Part shown: positions 1-7,580 of the stretch, piece by piece
Layout: each line of letters begins with the position of its first letter
Position numbering within the stretch: the stretch's first letter is position 1
Made by a program: the position numbers and the translations under genes
Notes under the pieces: model-generated
What the model was told of the DNA's origin: nothing
Seen by the model: the letters and a program-made list of their open reading frames with translations, nothing else
Database searches by the model: none
From: Pseudonocardia petroleophila
Lineage (GTDB): Bacteria; Actinomycetota; Actinomycetes; Mycobacteriales; Pseudonocardiaceae
Length of the DNA stretch: 64,000 nt
Direction of reading: 5' to 3'
Assembly (NCBI RefSeq): GCF_014235185.1
Contig: NZ_CP060131.1
Coordinates: 2,053,501-2,117,500 of the forward strand

Positions 1-135
1 CAGGGAGACGCCCGGCAGCTCGTCGAGCAGCTCGTCCTCGCTCAGGGAGCCCGAGCGCACGTCGACCTCGAAGCCCGCGGCGCGGAACGCCTCGGCCGCG
101 ACCGGGTGGATGTTTTCCAGGAGGAGCACCTTCAC
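1..135 (-). CDS. serA: D-3-phosphoglycerate dehydrogenase, N-terminal fragment
   Basis: The first 45 codons of a gene running off the left edge. The start reads VKVLLLENIHPVAAEAF, matching the opening beta-alpha unit of SerA proteins (E. coli begins with a similar KVLLLEGVH stretch). SerA oxidises 3-phosphoglycerate to 3-phosphohydroxypyruvate with NAD+, the first step of serine synthesis, in the cytoplasm. The GTG start was chosen because the SerA homology begins exactly there. The NAD-binding, catalytic and regulatory domains lie outside the window, so family membership rests on the N-terminus only. The divergent small ORF starts about 130 bp away. Confidence 0.8.
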   Translation of the reverse strand, partial: MKVLLLENIHPVAAEAFRAAGFEVDVRSGSLSEDELLDELPGVSL

Positions 136-265
136 CGGGTCAACCTAGACCAGCCGACCCCGGCCGCCGGAGACCACACGATCGGGTGACAGCATGTGGT
201 TACCGAAACGCTGCACTGGGTAACTGCGATGGAGGGCTTGAGACACCCGATCGGAAGGAGCCCCG

Positions 266-472
266 ATGAACACCCACGTCACCGGCGTCGGAGCGTACGA
301 GGCGACCGACCGCGAGCTCGATGTGATGAACGCCCTGCGGCGTCTGCGCCCGGCGCTGGACCCCGAGCCCGGCGCCCGCGAGGCCGCGAAGCACCGCCTG
401 ATGATGGTGCTGTCCGCGATGGAGCCCGAGGTCGCCCCCGCTCCGGGTCGCCGCCTGCACCTCGCCGGCTAG
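266..472 (+). CDS. Small conserved-type protein of unknown function (68 aa)
   Basis: A short acidic/basic protein beginning MNTHVTGVGAYEATDREL, with no membrane segment or signal peptide. A good ribosome site (GGAAGGAG) sits 6-7 bases before the ATG, which supports real translation. The central part (ALRRLRPALDPEPGAREAAK) resembles the short helical N-terminal segments of DUF5667-type actinobacterial proteins, but this is only a resemblance. Its stop overlaps the convergent flavin transferase gene by 4 bases. Upstream, an inverted pair GTTACC/GGTAAC (199-204 and 219-224) could be an operator. No function can be assigned. Confidence 0.6.
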   Translation: MNTHVTGVGAYEATDRELDVMNALRRLRPALDPEPGAREAAKHRLMMVLSAMEPEVAPAPGRRLHLAG

Positions 473-1188
473 TCCCGCCGGCTCGGCACGACGAACACGG
501 CCCGGTGCCCGCGCCCGGCCAGCCAGTCCTCGCCGTCGGAGCCGAGGGCGAACGCGGCCGTCGCGTCGACGTCGACGACGGTCAGCGAGTCGCCGACGAC
601 CGTGACCGACGCGACCCCCTCCGACGGCCGCCCGGTGCGCCCGTCGACGACGTGGTTCCCCCGGCGCGCCGTCCCGGACGTGGCCACCGCGCCGGTGTGC
701 AGCGGGACGACCGCCGCGACCCGGCCGGTGTCGTGCGGGTCCTCGACCCCGATCCGCCACGGTGCGGCGTCCGGGTCGAGCGTGCGGCAGACGACGTCGC
801 CGCCCGCGGACAGGCAGAAGTCGGTCTCCGGCAGCGCGACGAGGTGGACCGCCGCGCGCTCCGCGGCCCAGCCCTTCACGACGCCGGACGGGTCGAGCGT
901 GCCGTCGGGGCGGTGCACGTCGAACGCCCCGCCCGACGCCCGGCGCGCGGCGTCGCCGATCCCCAGGACCTCGGCGACCTCGGGCGGGCAGTCGGCGAGG
1001 GCGATCTCGCCGCGTCCGAGGCGGGAGATCACCGAGCCGGGCCGGTAGGTGCTGAAGACCCGGTCGGCCGCGCGCAGCACGGCCAGCGCGTCGGCCCAGG
1101 CGGCGCTGCCGCGGGCGTCGGCGGCGTGCCGGCCGCGCAGCGCGACGCTGATCGGCATCCCCATCACGTGCTCGACGTGCCGGATCAC
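469..1188 (-). CDS. FAD:protein FMN transferase (ApbE family)
   Basis: A 239-residue ApbE-type enzyme. Known family role: it transfers FMN from FAD onto a threonine of partner FMN-binding domains, using Mg2+. Visible marks are the N-terminal HVMGMPISV start typical of short actinobacterial ApbE proteins, the FDVHRPDGTLDPSGVVKG segment, the SAGGD motif and the C-terminal metal-binding VDVDATAAFALG stretch. There is no signal peptide. The GTG start overlaps the stop of the upstream FMN-binding gene by 4 bases (GTGA), giving translational coupling and naming the likely substrate. It ends a coupled run: membrane reductase, FMN-binding protein, ApbE. Confidence 0.9.
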   Translation of the reverse strand: MIRHVEHVMGMPISVALRGRHAADARGSAAWADALAVLRAADRVFSTYRPGSVISRLGRGEIALADCPPEVAEVLGIGDAARRASGGAFDVHRPDGTLDPSGVVKGWAAERAAVHLVALPETDFCLSAGGDVVCRTLDPDAAPWRIGVEDPHDTGRVAAVVPLHTGAVATSGTARRGNHVVDGRTGRPSEGVASVTVVGDSLTVVDVDATAAFALGSDGEDWLAGRGHRAVFVVPSRRD

Positions 1189-1637
1189 GCCGGCGCCATC
1201 TGGTCGATGGCGCTCTGCAGCGACCCGAGGTAGCCCTCGGAGGTGACGGTCGCCCCGCTGACCATGTCGATGTCGGCGCTCTGCGCGGTCAGCGTCTCCT
1301 CCACCAGCACGGGCAGCGCGCGGGAGTTGATCTGCTGGTCCTCGCGGTTGCCCTGCGGGTACTGCACCACGTCGACGCCGGTGATCCGACCGTCGACCAC
1401 CGACAGCTGCACCTGGACCGGGCCCCAGCGGGTCTGCACCGCGGAGCCGGTGACGGTCGCCGACGCCGCCGCCGTCGCGGACGGGGAGGTCGTGGCCGGG
1501 GTCGGGGAGGTCGTCGCCGGTGCCGCGGCGGCCGGGACGACGTCCGGTCCGGAGGTCGAGGTCCGGTAGCCGAACAGCAGCGTCACGACCGCGACCGTGC
1601 CGAGGAACCACGCGCTGACCCGTCGCACGCCGCTCAC
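1185..1637 (-). CDS. Membrane-anchored FMN-binding domain protein (covalent flavin carrier)
   Basis: A 150-residue protein: one N-terminal membrane anchor (about residues 7-24, AWFLGTVAVVTLLFGY), a Thr/Pro/Ala-rich linker (about 25-60) and an extracytoplasmic FMN_bind domain. The C-terminal DMVSGATVTS fits the flavinylation motif D-x-x-S/T-G-A-T; the acceptor threonine is about residue 130. Inferred role: an electron carrier outside the membrane, loaded by the ApbE encoded next and reduced by the preceding ferric-reductase-like protein. Both junctions are 4-base overlaps. The final electron acceptor is not visible. Confidence 0.85.
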   Translation of the reverse strand: MSGVRRVSAWFLGTVAVVTLLFGYRTSTSGPDVVPAAAAPATTSPTPATTSPSATAAASATVTGSAVQTRWGPVQVQLSVVDGRITGVDVVQYPQGNREDQQINSRALPVLVEETLTAQSADIDMVSGATVTSEGYLGSLQSAIDQMAPA

Positions 1638-3016
1638 CACGCGAAGCTCTCGACGTGGAGCTGCGCGGCCGGCAGCCCGGCCGCGACGAGCGTGCGCCGG
1701 ACCGCCGCCGTCCACTCCTCGGGGCCGCAGACGTAGACGTCGCGCTCGGCGACGTCGGGCACCCAGCCGAGCAGGGCGGTGCGGTCGTCGGCCGGGCCGG
1801 AGCACAGCCAGGAGTCCGGGGCCCGGCGCGGACCCGGCAGGTGCAGCACCCGCAGGCCGCGCTCGCGGGCGAGGACGTCGAGCTCGCGGGCGAACAGCGG
1901 GGTGCCGCGCTGGATCAGCACGGCGTCGCCGGGGGCGTAGGGCAGGCCCTCGGCGAGCGCGCGCAGCGGCGTGACGCCGACCCCGGCCCCGACGAACGCG
2001 AGCCTGCGCCGCGTGCGGGGCCGCTCGGTGAGTCGCCCGTAGGGCCCCTCGACGACCACCCGCGTGCCGGGCCGCAGCGCCGCGACCTGCGCGCTCCCGT
2101 CGCCGAGCGCCTTGACGGTGATCCGCAGGCTGCGCCCGTCGGGGGCGGCGGACAGCGAGTAGGGGTGGGCGCGGGTCCAGCCGGGCCCGGTCAGGAACCG
2201 CCAGGTGAGGAACTGCCCGGCGACCACGGGCAGCCGGTCGAGGCGGCGGCCGGTGACGTAGACCGAGACGACGTCGTGGTCCTCCCGGACGACGGAGGTG
2301 ACGCGCAGGTCGTGGCGCAGCGTCCGCGCCACCGGCAGCCCGACCCGGAAGGCCAGTACCGCTCCGGCGGCCGCGGCCCACAGCGTCCACCAGTAGACGG
2401 TGGCGAGGGTCGAGAGCAGGAACTCCTGGCCGGTCCACAGCTGGTGCGGCAGCGCGAGCCCGACGCCGAGGTAGGCGTAGAGGTGCAGCAGGTGCCACGA
2501 CTCGTAGCGCAGCCGGCGCCGCGCGGCCCGGACGCTGGTGACGACCACCAGCACCAGGCATGCCGTGCCGGCCGCGGCCAGCAGCATCCCCGGGTAGCCG
2601 ACGGTGAGGTCCCACAGCGTGCCCGGAACCCGCGGGAGCTCGCCCGCCGCGTAGCCCCCGGTGATCAGCCCGATGTGGGTGACCAGGAGGGTGAAGGAGG
2701 CGAAGCCGGCGAGGCGGTGCATCCGGGCGAGGCGGTCCTGCCCGACGGCCCGCTCGACGACCGGGATGCGGGCCATCAGCAGGACCTGCACCAGCAGCAG
2801 GTCCGAGGCCAGCAGCCCGGTGAGCCGCCCGAGCGAGGTCAGGCCGCCGGCCCAGCCGGACAGCGCGGAGAGCCCGCCGCCCGCGACCCACAGGCCGGTG
2901 ACGACGAGCAGGCTCGCCCCGACGAGCACGACGGCCGCGGTGCGCGCCGTCGCGTCGGCGCGGGCCGGGCGGGGGGTGACCACCGGGGCCCGCGGGCCGT
3001 CCAGCACGGCGGTCAC
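1634..3016 (-). CDS. Ferric-reductase-like transmembrane flavoprotein (FRE/NOX type)
   Basis: A 460-residue protein. The N-terminal half (about 25-220) has about six hydrophobic segments with histidines suited to haem ligation (MHRLAGF, THIGL, WHLLHLYAYLG). The C-terminal half is a ferredoxin-NADP+-reductase module: FAD-binding RAHPYSLSAAP, a GVGVTPLRAL nucleotide loop and CGPEEWTAAVRRTL near the end. Likely role: move electrons from cytoplasmic NAD(P)H through FAD and haem to the outer face, here probably to the flavinylated protein encoded next. The GTG start overlaps the stop of the preceding small membrane protein by 4 bases. Confidence 0.85.
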   Translation of the reverse strand: MTAVLDGPRAPVVTPRPARADATARTAAVVLVGASLLVVTGLWVAGGGLSALSGWAGGLTSLGRLTGLLASDLLLVQVLLMARIPVVERAVGQDRLARMHRLAGFASFTLLVTHIGLITGGYAAGELPRVPGTLWDLTVGYPGMLLAAAGTACLVLVVVTSVRAARRRLRYESWHLLHLYAYLGVGLALPHQLWTGQEFLLSTLATVYWWTLWAAAAGAVLAFRVGLPVARTLRHDLRVTSVVREDHDVVSVYVTGRRLDRLPVVAGQFLTWRFLTGPGWTRAHPYSLSAAPDGRSLRITVKALGDGSAQVAALRPGTRVVVEGPYGRLTERPRTRRRLAFVGAGVGVTPLRALAEGLPYAPGDAVLIQRGTPLFARELDVLARERGLRVLHLPGPRRAPDSWLCSGPADDRTALLGWVPDVAERDVYVCGPEEWTAAVRRTLVAAGLPAAQLHVESFAW

Positions 3017-3342
3017 GTCGACGGCCCGGCGGCGCCGGGGAGGGCGGGCGCGTCGTCGTCGTCGGGGAAGCCGCGGTCGGGGCCGCGGAACCCGTCGCGG
3101 TCGGCCTGGGCCGACGTCGGCGGGCCGACCGGGGCCGTCGCGCGTCCCACCGCGAACCCGCCCGCCCCGCCGACGAGCAGCAGCCCGGCGGCGGCCGCGG
3201 CCACGAGGGCCCGGCGCCGTCGACCCGGACGGGCCGGCCGGGTGTCGACCGGCTCCGGGGCCGGGGCCCCGGCCCCGGTGGGCTGCTCGTCGTGCGCCGT
3301 CGGCTCCCAGCGGGATCCGCTGGCCGGCTGCTCGCTGTTCAC
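3013..3342 (-). CDS. Single-pass membrane protein, unknown function (109 aa)
   Basis: No family recognised. About 40 polar residues, then RRRR and one hydrophobic segment (about 45-70, Gly/Ala/Leu-rich), then a short Asp-rich tail (GFPDDDDAP) predicted outside the cell. The GTG start has a GAGGAG ribosome site at good spacing. It is the first gene of the flavin electron-transfer run and overlaps the reductase start by 4 bases, so an accessory role in that membrane complex is plausible but only inferred. The P-type ATPase gene lies upstream on the same strand with a 62-base gap. Confidence 0.7.
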   Translation of the reverse strand: MNSEQPASGSRWEPTAHDEQPTGAGAPAPEPVDTRPARPGRRRRALVAAAAAGLLLVGGAGGFAVGRATAPVGPPTSAQADRDGFRGPDRGFPDDDDAPALPGAAGPST

Positions 3343-3404
3343 GGATGCTCCTCGTCGTCTCGGTACGCCCAGGGTGGGCGGCCGGGGTGGGAGCGACCGG
3401 TGGG

Positions 3405-5897
3405 TCAGCTGTGCGTCTGCTGTGAGCGCGGGAGCGCGTCGAGGCCGAGCAGTCGGTCGAGCACCCGGAAGCGGTAGGCCAGCGACAGCACCACGAACCA
3501 GGTCAGCAGCGCGGGCAGCACCGTCGTGAACACCGGCCGCGCCGGGCCCGTCAGCCCGAAGTAGTCGGACAGGGCCGGCACGAACAGCACGAACCCGAAC
3601 GCCACGACGAGCACGGCGACGAGCACGGCGGGCCTGCGGTCGCCGGTGGGCCGCGTCCAGGCGGAGAACAGCCGGGCCGGGGGCCGGAGCAGCAGGATCA
3701 GCCCGAAGGAGGCCAGCGTGACGAACGTCGAGAGGCCGGTCTGGCCGGCGATCGTCGCGGCCGCCTCGACGAAGTCGGCGTCGGTGCCATAGGTCAGGCC
3801 GGTGTAGCCCTCGAAGGCGTCGATGACGAACTCCGGCGTGCGGCCGGTCGAGAGCCCGTTCAGCACCGACTGGTACAGCACGGTGTAGACGACCGTGCCG
3901 AACCCCGCCGTGATCACCGCGGCGGGCACGACGAACCGCGCGAGGTTGCCCAGCAGGTTCTCGTCCGGCGGCTCGGGCCGGGCCCAGAACGTGAGGAACA
4001 GCGTCGGCACGCCGACCGTGAGCAGCGTCAGCCCGACCTGGGTGGGCGAGTAGGGGAACCCCAGCCCCAGCATCGTGACGGCGAGGATCACCACGCCCTG
4101 CGTCGCGACGCGCGCGAGGAACACGTACATCGAGATCGCGATGCCGTTGATGATCTTCCGGCCCTCGGCCTGGGCGGGCAGCAGCGCGGCGAACGAGTCG
4201 TCGACGAGCACGATGTCGGCGACGTCGCGGGTGACGGCGCTGCCGCTGCGCATCGCCACGCCGACCTGCGCGCCCTTGAGCGCCCTGGCGTCGTTGACGC
4301 CGTCGCCGATCATCGCGACGTAGTGGCCGTGGCGCCGCAGCGACGCGACGATCCGCTCCTTCTGCTCCGGGGCGACCCGGCCGAACACGGTGGTGCGCGC
4401 GACGAGCGCGTCGAGCGCGGGATCGTCGAGGTCGTCCAGGTCCCGGCCGGTGACGGGCTCGCCCGCGTCGAGCCCGGCCTGGACGGCCAGGGCCGCGACC
4501 GTGCGCGGGTCGTCGCCGGAGAGCACCTTGAGCGCGACCCCGGCCGCGCGGAACCGGGCGATCGACCCGGTGACCTCGGGCCGCAGCTCGTCGGCGAGCA
4601 CGATGATCGCGACGGCCTCCAGCCGGCCCAGCGCGGCGCGGCCGTCGCCGTCGCGCAGGTCGTCGGCGCGGGCGAGCAGCAGGACCCGCAGTCCCCGCGC
4701 GGCCCGCTCGGCCACCGCCGCGTCGAGGGCGGCCGGGTCGGCGAGGTGCGGGGCGAGCGCGTCGGGGGCGCCGAGGACCCACGTGCCGTCGTCGGTGGTG
4801 ATGCCGGACCACCGCAGCGCGGAGGTGAACGGCACCTCGTCGTGCACGGGGCGGGCGGTGCCGGGCAGGGCGGCGGCGAGCGCGGCGGTCGTCAGGTTGG
4901 CGTCGGCGACGCTGTGCGCGAAGTCGCCCAGCGCGGCCTCGGCGCCGGTGGCCCCGCCGACCGGCTCGACCTCCTCGAGCACGAGCGTGCCGGTGGTCAG
5001 CGTGCCGGTCTTGTCGGTGCACACGACGTCGACGTTGCTGACCGACTCCACCGCGTTGACCTGCTGCACCAGCGCCCCGCGCCCGGCGATCCGCGCCGCC
5101 CCCGCGGTGTAGGCGACGGCGATGAGGAAGAACAGCCCGTAGGGCACCAGCCCGGACAGCACCGCCGTGGTCTGCACGACGCGCAGCAGCGAGATCCCCT
5201 CGATCGCGGCCTGGGCGAGGATCGCGCCGCTCATCAGCACCGTCAGCGCCATGACCAGGCGGACGACGAACTCGATCCGCCGCTGCAGCGGCGTCTTGTC
5301 GGTGGTGACGCGCCGCGCCTCCAGCGTGAGCCGGCCCGCGTAGCTCGCGGTGCCGACGTCCCGGGCGAGCATCCGGCCCGCACCGGACACGCACAGGCTG
5401 CCCGAGCGCAGCTCGTCGCCCGGGGCCTTCGCGACCGGGTCGGACTCGCCGGTGAGCAGCGACTCGTCGATCTCCACGCGCGTGCCGTCGAGCAGCGGAC
5501 CGTCGACGACGACCTGGTCGCCCGGCCGCACCAGCACCACGTCGCCGCGCACGACGTCGACCGGGAGGACCTCGACGTCGGCCCCGTCGCGGACGACGAC
5601 CACGACCGCGCGGTCGAGCAGCTGCAGCCCGTCGAGCTTGCGCTTGGCGCGGATCTCCTGGGTGGCGCTGATGACCGCGTTGACCAGGCCGAGTCCGACG
5701 CTGATCAGCGCGTCGTTGTAGCGGCCCAGAGCCAGCAGGGTGATCCCGATGGCGAACAGGATCGAGTTGTAGAAGGAGAAGACGTTGGTGCGCAGGATCG
5801 TCGCGTACGTCCGCGACGTGCCGCTGACGGCGACGTTCGACTCCCCGGCGCGGCGACGGGCGTCGGCCTCGGCCGTGGTGAGGCCGGAGATGTCCAT
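3405..5897 (-). CDS. P-type ATPase, CtpE-like (probable calcium-type cation pump)
   Basis: An 830-residue P-type ATPase. Visible motifs are LTGES in the actuator domain, the phosphorylation motif DKTGTLT with Asp about residue 295, and the hinge MIGDGVND at about 528-534. Hydrophobic segments flank these and form a cluster at the C-terminus. There is no N-terminal CxxC metal domain and no CPx motif, so it is not a copper or cadmium pump. Layout and the long QEIRAKRKLD stretch resemble mycobacterial CtpE, reported to import calcium; substrate is inferred from that resemblance. The ATG start fits the family N-terminus although no strong ribosome site is seen. Confidence 0.85.
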   Translation of the reverse strand: MDISGLTTAEADARRRAGESNVAVSGTSRTYATILRTNVFSFYNSILFAIGITLLALGRYNDALISVGLGLVNAVISATQEIRAKRKLDGLQLLDRAVVVVVRDGADVEVLPVDVVRGDVVLVRPGDQVVVDGPLLDGTRVEIDESLLTGESDPVAKAPGDELRSGSLCVSGAGRMLARDVGTASYAGRLTLEARRVTTDKTPLQRRIEFVVRLVMALTVLMSGAILAQAAIEGISLLRVVQTTAVLSGLVPYGLFFLIAVAYTAGAARIAGRGALVQQVNAVESVSNVDVVCTDKTGTLTTGTLVLEEVEPVGGATGAEAALGDFAHSVADANLTTAALAAALPGTARPVHDEVPFTSALRWSGITTDDGTWVLGAPDALAPHLADPAALDAAVAERAARGLRVLLLARADDLRDGDGRAALGRLEAVAIIVLADELRPEVTGSIARFRAAGVALKVLSGDDPRTVAALAVQAGLDAGEPVTGRDLDDLDDPALDALVARTTVFGRVAPEQKERIVASLRRHGHYVAMIGDGVNDARALKGAQVGVAMRSGSAVTRDVADIVLVDDSFAALLPAQAEGRKIINGIAISMYVFLARVATQGVVILAVTMLGLGFPYSPTQVGLTLLTVGVPTLFLTFWARPEPPDENLLGNLARFVVPAAVITAGFGTVVYTVLYQSVLNGLSTGRTPEFVIDAFEGYTGLTYGTDADFVEAAATIAGQTGLSTFVTLASFGLILLLRPPARLFSAWTRPTGDRRPAVLVAVLVVAFGFVLFVPALSDYFGLTGPARPVFTTVLPALLTWFVVLSLAYRFRVLDRLLGLDALPRSQQTHS

Positions 5898-5939
5898 GGC
5901 GGGGATGATCGCAGGGGGGCCCGTCGCCGGGGACGCGGG

Positions 5940-6401
5940 TCAGCCGGCCGGGAGCCCGTGCTCCAGGTAGGTCGGGACGCCCGCCCGCCGGGCGTCGATC
6001 GCGGCCGAGACCCGGCGGACGAGCCGGGGCTCCATCATCACGAACAGCTCGTCGGGCGACAGGAACGCCCACGAGGTGAGCACGTCGGGGGCGAGCTCGA
6101 TCCGGTCGAGCTGCGCCTCGGTGAGCGTGCCGCCGTCGAAGACGAACCGGACCCGCTCCTCGCGCACGAGCGGCGCCCAGTCGACGACGAGCAGCCGCCC
6201 GGGCAGCAGGTCGAGCCGCAGCTCCTCGTGCAGCAGCCGCACGCACGCGTCGCGCGGCGTCTCGCCCTTCTCCACGTCGCCGCCGGGGATCTCCCAGCGG
6301 GGCTTGTAGGTGGGTTCGACGATCAGGACCTGGCCGTCGGCGTCGAGGAACAGCACCGCGGCCGCCGCCGCGGTCCGCGCGATGGTGTCGACGATCTCCA
6401 C
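5940..6401 (-). CDS. Nudix hydrolase with a degenerate Nudix box
   Basis: A 153-residue Nudix-fold protein. The box region reads GGDVEKGETPRDACVRLLHE. Aligned to MutT, the first metal/catalytic Glu of R-E-U-x-E-E is Leu and the later Gly is Arg, while the two following Glu remain. The WEIPGG entry is intact. It may hydrolyse nucleoside-diphosphate derivatives, but the altered box makes activity uncertain. The GTG start was chosen for the GGGAG site before it; a longer upstream reading would add a low-complexity Arg-rich stretch overlapping the methyltransferase gene. It lies 17 bases after that gene, in the same run as the two Rieske genes. Confidence 0.8.
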   Translation of the reverse strand: MEIVDTIARTAAAAAVLFLDADGQVLIVEPTYKPRWEIPGGDVEKGETPRDACVRLLHEELRLDLLPGRLLVVDWAPLVREERVRFVFDGGTLTEAQLDRIELAPDVLTSWAFLSPDELFVMMEPRLVRRVSAAIDARRAGVPTYLEHGLPAG

Positions 6402-6418
6402 TGCGGTCTCCCGGGTCG

Positions 6419-7201
6419 TCAGGCGGGTGCGGTGCCGATGATCCCGCGCAGCTGGAGTGTGGCCCGGATCGGCAGCCCTGTCCTGACGAACGGGGCGGCC
6501 GCCCGCAGGCACGCGTCGTGGAAGGCCTCCTCGCCCGCGGCGGCGACCGCCTCGAAGCCCGGACCGGTCGACGCCAGGCCCCGGGCGTAGTGCTCGGCGT
6601 CGGCGAACTCCAGCACGAACGGGACGTCGAACAGCTCACCGGGCTCGAGGCCGGCCGCGGCGAGGAACTCCGCGGCCACCCCCGGGCGCTTGAGGGCGAC
6701 CATGTCGGACTGGCGGTCGACCTGCGGCGGTGTGGCCAGCCGGAACGGGGCGAACAGCGGCCCGCCCTCCGACGCGGCCATCTCGCCCCAGAACGTGACC
6801 GCCACCCGCCCGCCGGGGCGCAGGACGCGGCGCGCCTGCGCGATCGCGCCCGGGGTGGTGGCCCAGATGCCCCGGAAGCTGGTGACGGCGTCGAAGGAGG
6901 CCGCGGCGAAGTGCGGTTCGGCCATGTCGCCGACGACGACGCGGCTGTCCGGGTTGCGCAGCGCGGCCACCGCGGCGAGCCGCGCCGAGGCGTCCACCCC
7001 GGACACCTCGGCCCCCTGCAGCCGGGCCAGCTCCATCGCCAGCCCGGAGCCGCACGCCATGTCGAGCACGGCACTGCCGGGCCCGATCCCGAGCAGGCGG
7101 TGGACGTGCAGGTACTCCCGCACGGCGGCGGGCTCCATCAGCGTGGCGAAGTCGGCGGCCCGCCGCCCCCATCCCTCGTCGACGGTCCGCCACTGCTCCA
7201 C
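6419..7201 (-). CDS. Class I SAM-dependent methyltransferase
   Basis: A 260-residue Rossmann-fold methyltransferase. Motif I is VLDMACGSGLAMELA, the acidic end of strand 2 is VSGVDAS, motif II/III is VVVGDMAEPHF, and the post-motif LRPGGRVAVTFWGE is typical of UbiE/Methyltransf_11 enzymes. Substrate is unknown. GTG start with GGAG upstream, following the Rieske ferredoxin gene by 14 bases, so the two are probably co-transcribed. The open stretch upstream of the GTG overlaps the Rieske gene in another frame and was not used. Confidence 0.85.
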   Translation of the reverse strand: MEQWRTVDEGWGRRAADFATLMEPAAVREYLHVHRLLGIGPGSAVLDMACGSGLAMELARLQGAEVSGVDASARLAAVAALRNPDSRVVVGDMAEPHFAAASFDAVTSFRGIWATTPGAIAQARRVLRPGGRVAVTFWGEMAASEGGPLFAPFRLATPPQVDRQSDMVALKRPGVAAEFLAAAGLEPGELFDVPFVLEFADAEHYARGLASTGPGFEAVAAAGEEAFHDACLRAAAPFVRTGLPIRATLQLRGIIGTAPA

Positions 7202-7215
7202 CGCGGGCTCCGGGC

Positions 7216-7572
7216 TCAGTGGAACGGCTTGTGCGGGATCGCCGCGTCGTTGAGCTGCTGGTCCATGTCGACCCAGATCGCGTCGTCCTCGATCTTGCAC
7301 GCGTAGACCGGGATCGGGGCCACGGCCGGCACGCCCTTGGGCTCGCCGGTGCGCAGGTCGAAGCACGAGTTGTGGGCCGGGCAGATCAGGGTGTCGTCCT
7401 CCTGCAGGTAGCCCTCGTTGAGCGGCTGCTGCTGGTGGGTGCACGTGTTGTGCACCGCGGCGACCTCGTCCTCGTAGAGCCGGACCAGGCAGACCGGCTC
7501 GCCCGCCAGCTGGACGAGCATCATGTCGCCCTCCTCGAGCTGGTCCAGGTCCGCGACCGCTTCCCACGCCAT
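7216..7572 (-). CDS. Rieske-type [2Fe-2S] ferredoxin
   Basis: A 118-residue stand-alone Rieske protein. The cluster ligands are visible as CTH (in HNTCTHQQQPL) and CPAH (in LICPAHNSCFDL), the usual Cys-x-His plus Cys-x-x-His pattern, and the length is that of oxygenase-type ferredoxins. Such proteins pass single electrons to Rieske oxygenases or other acceptors, but no oxygenase alpha subunit is present nearby. A strong AGGAGGA site precedes the ATG. Its partner upstream is a DUF2231 protein carrying a second Rieske domain 8 bases away. Confidence 0.92.
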   Translation of the reverse strand: MAWEAVADLDQLEEGDMMLVQLAGEPVCLVRLYEDEVAAVHNTCTHQQQPLNEGYLQEDDTLICPAHNSCFDLRTGEPKGVPAVAPIPVYACKIEDDAIWVDMDQQLNDAAIPHKPFH

Positions 7573-7580
7573 GGTTCCTC

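Noticed and set aside
4323..6590. Very long open frames antisense to the P-type ATPase and Nudix genes
   Set aside because: Low-complexity Arg/Gly/Asp/Glu-rich translation caused by GC-rich codon phasing; no ribosome site or family resemblance.
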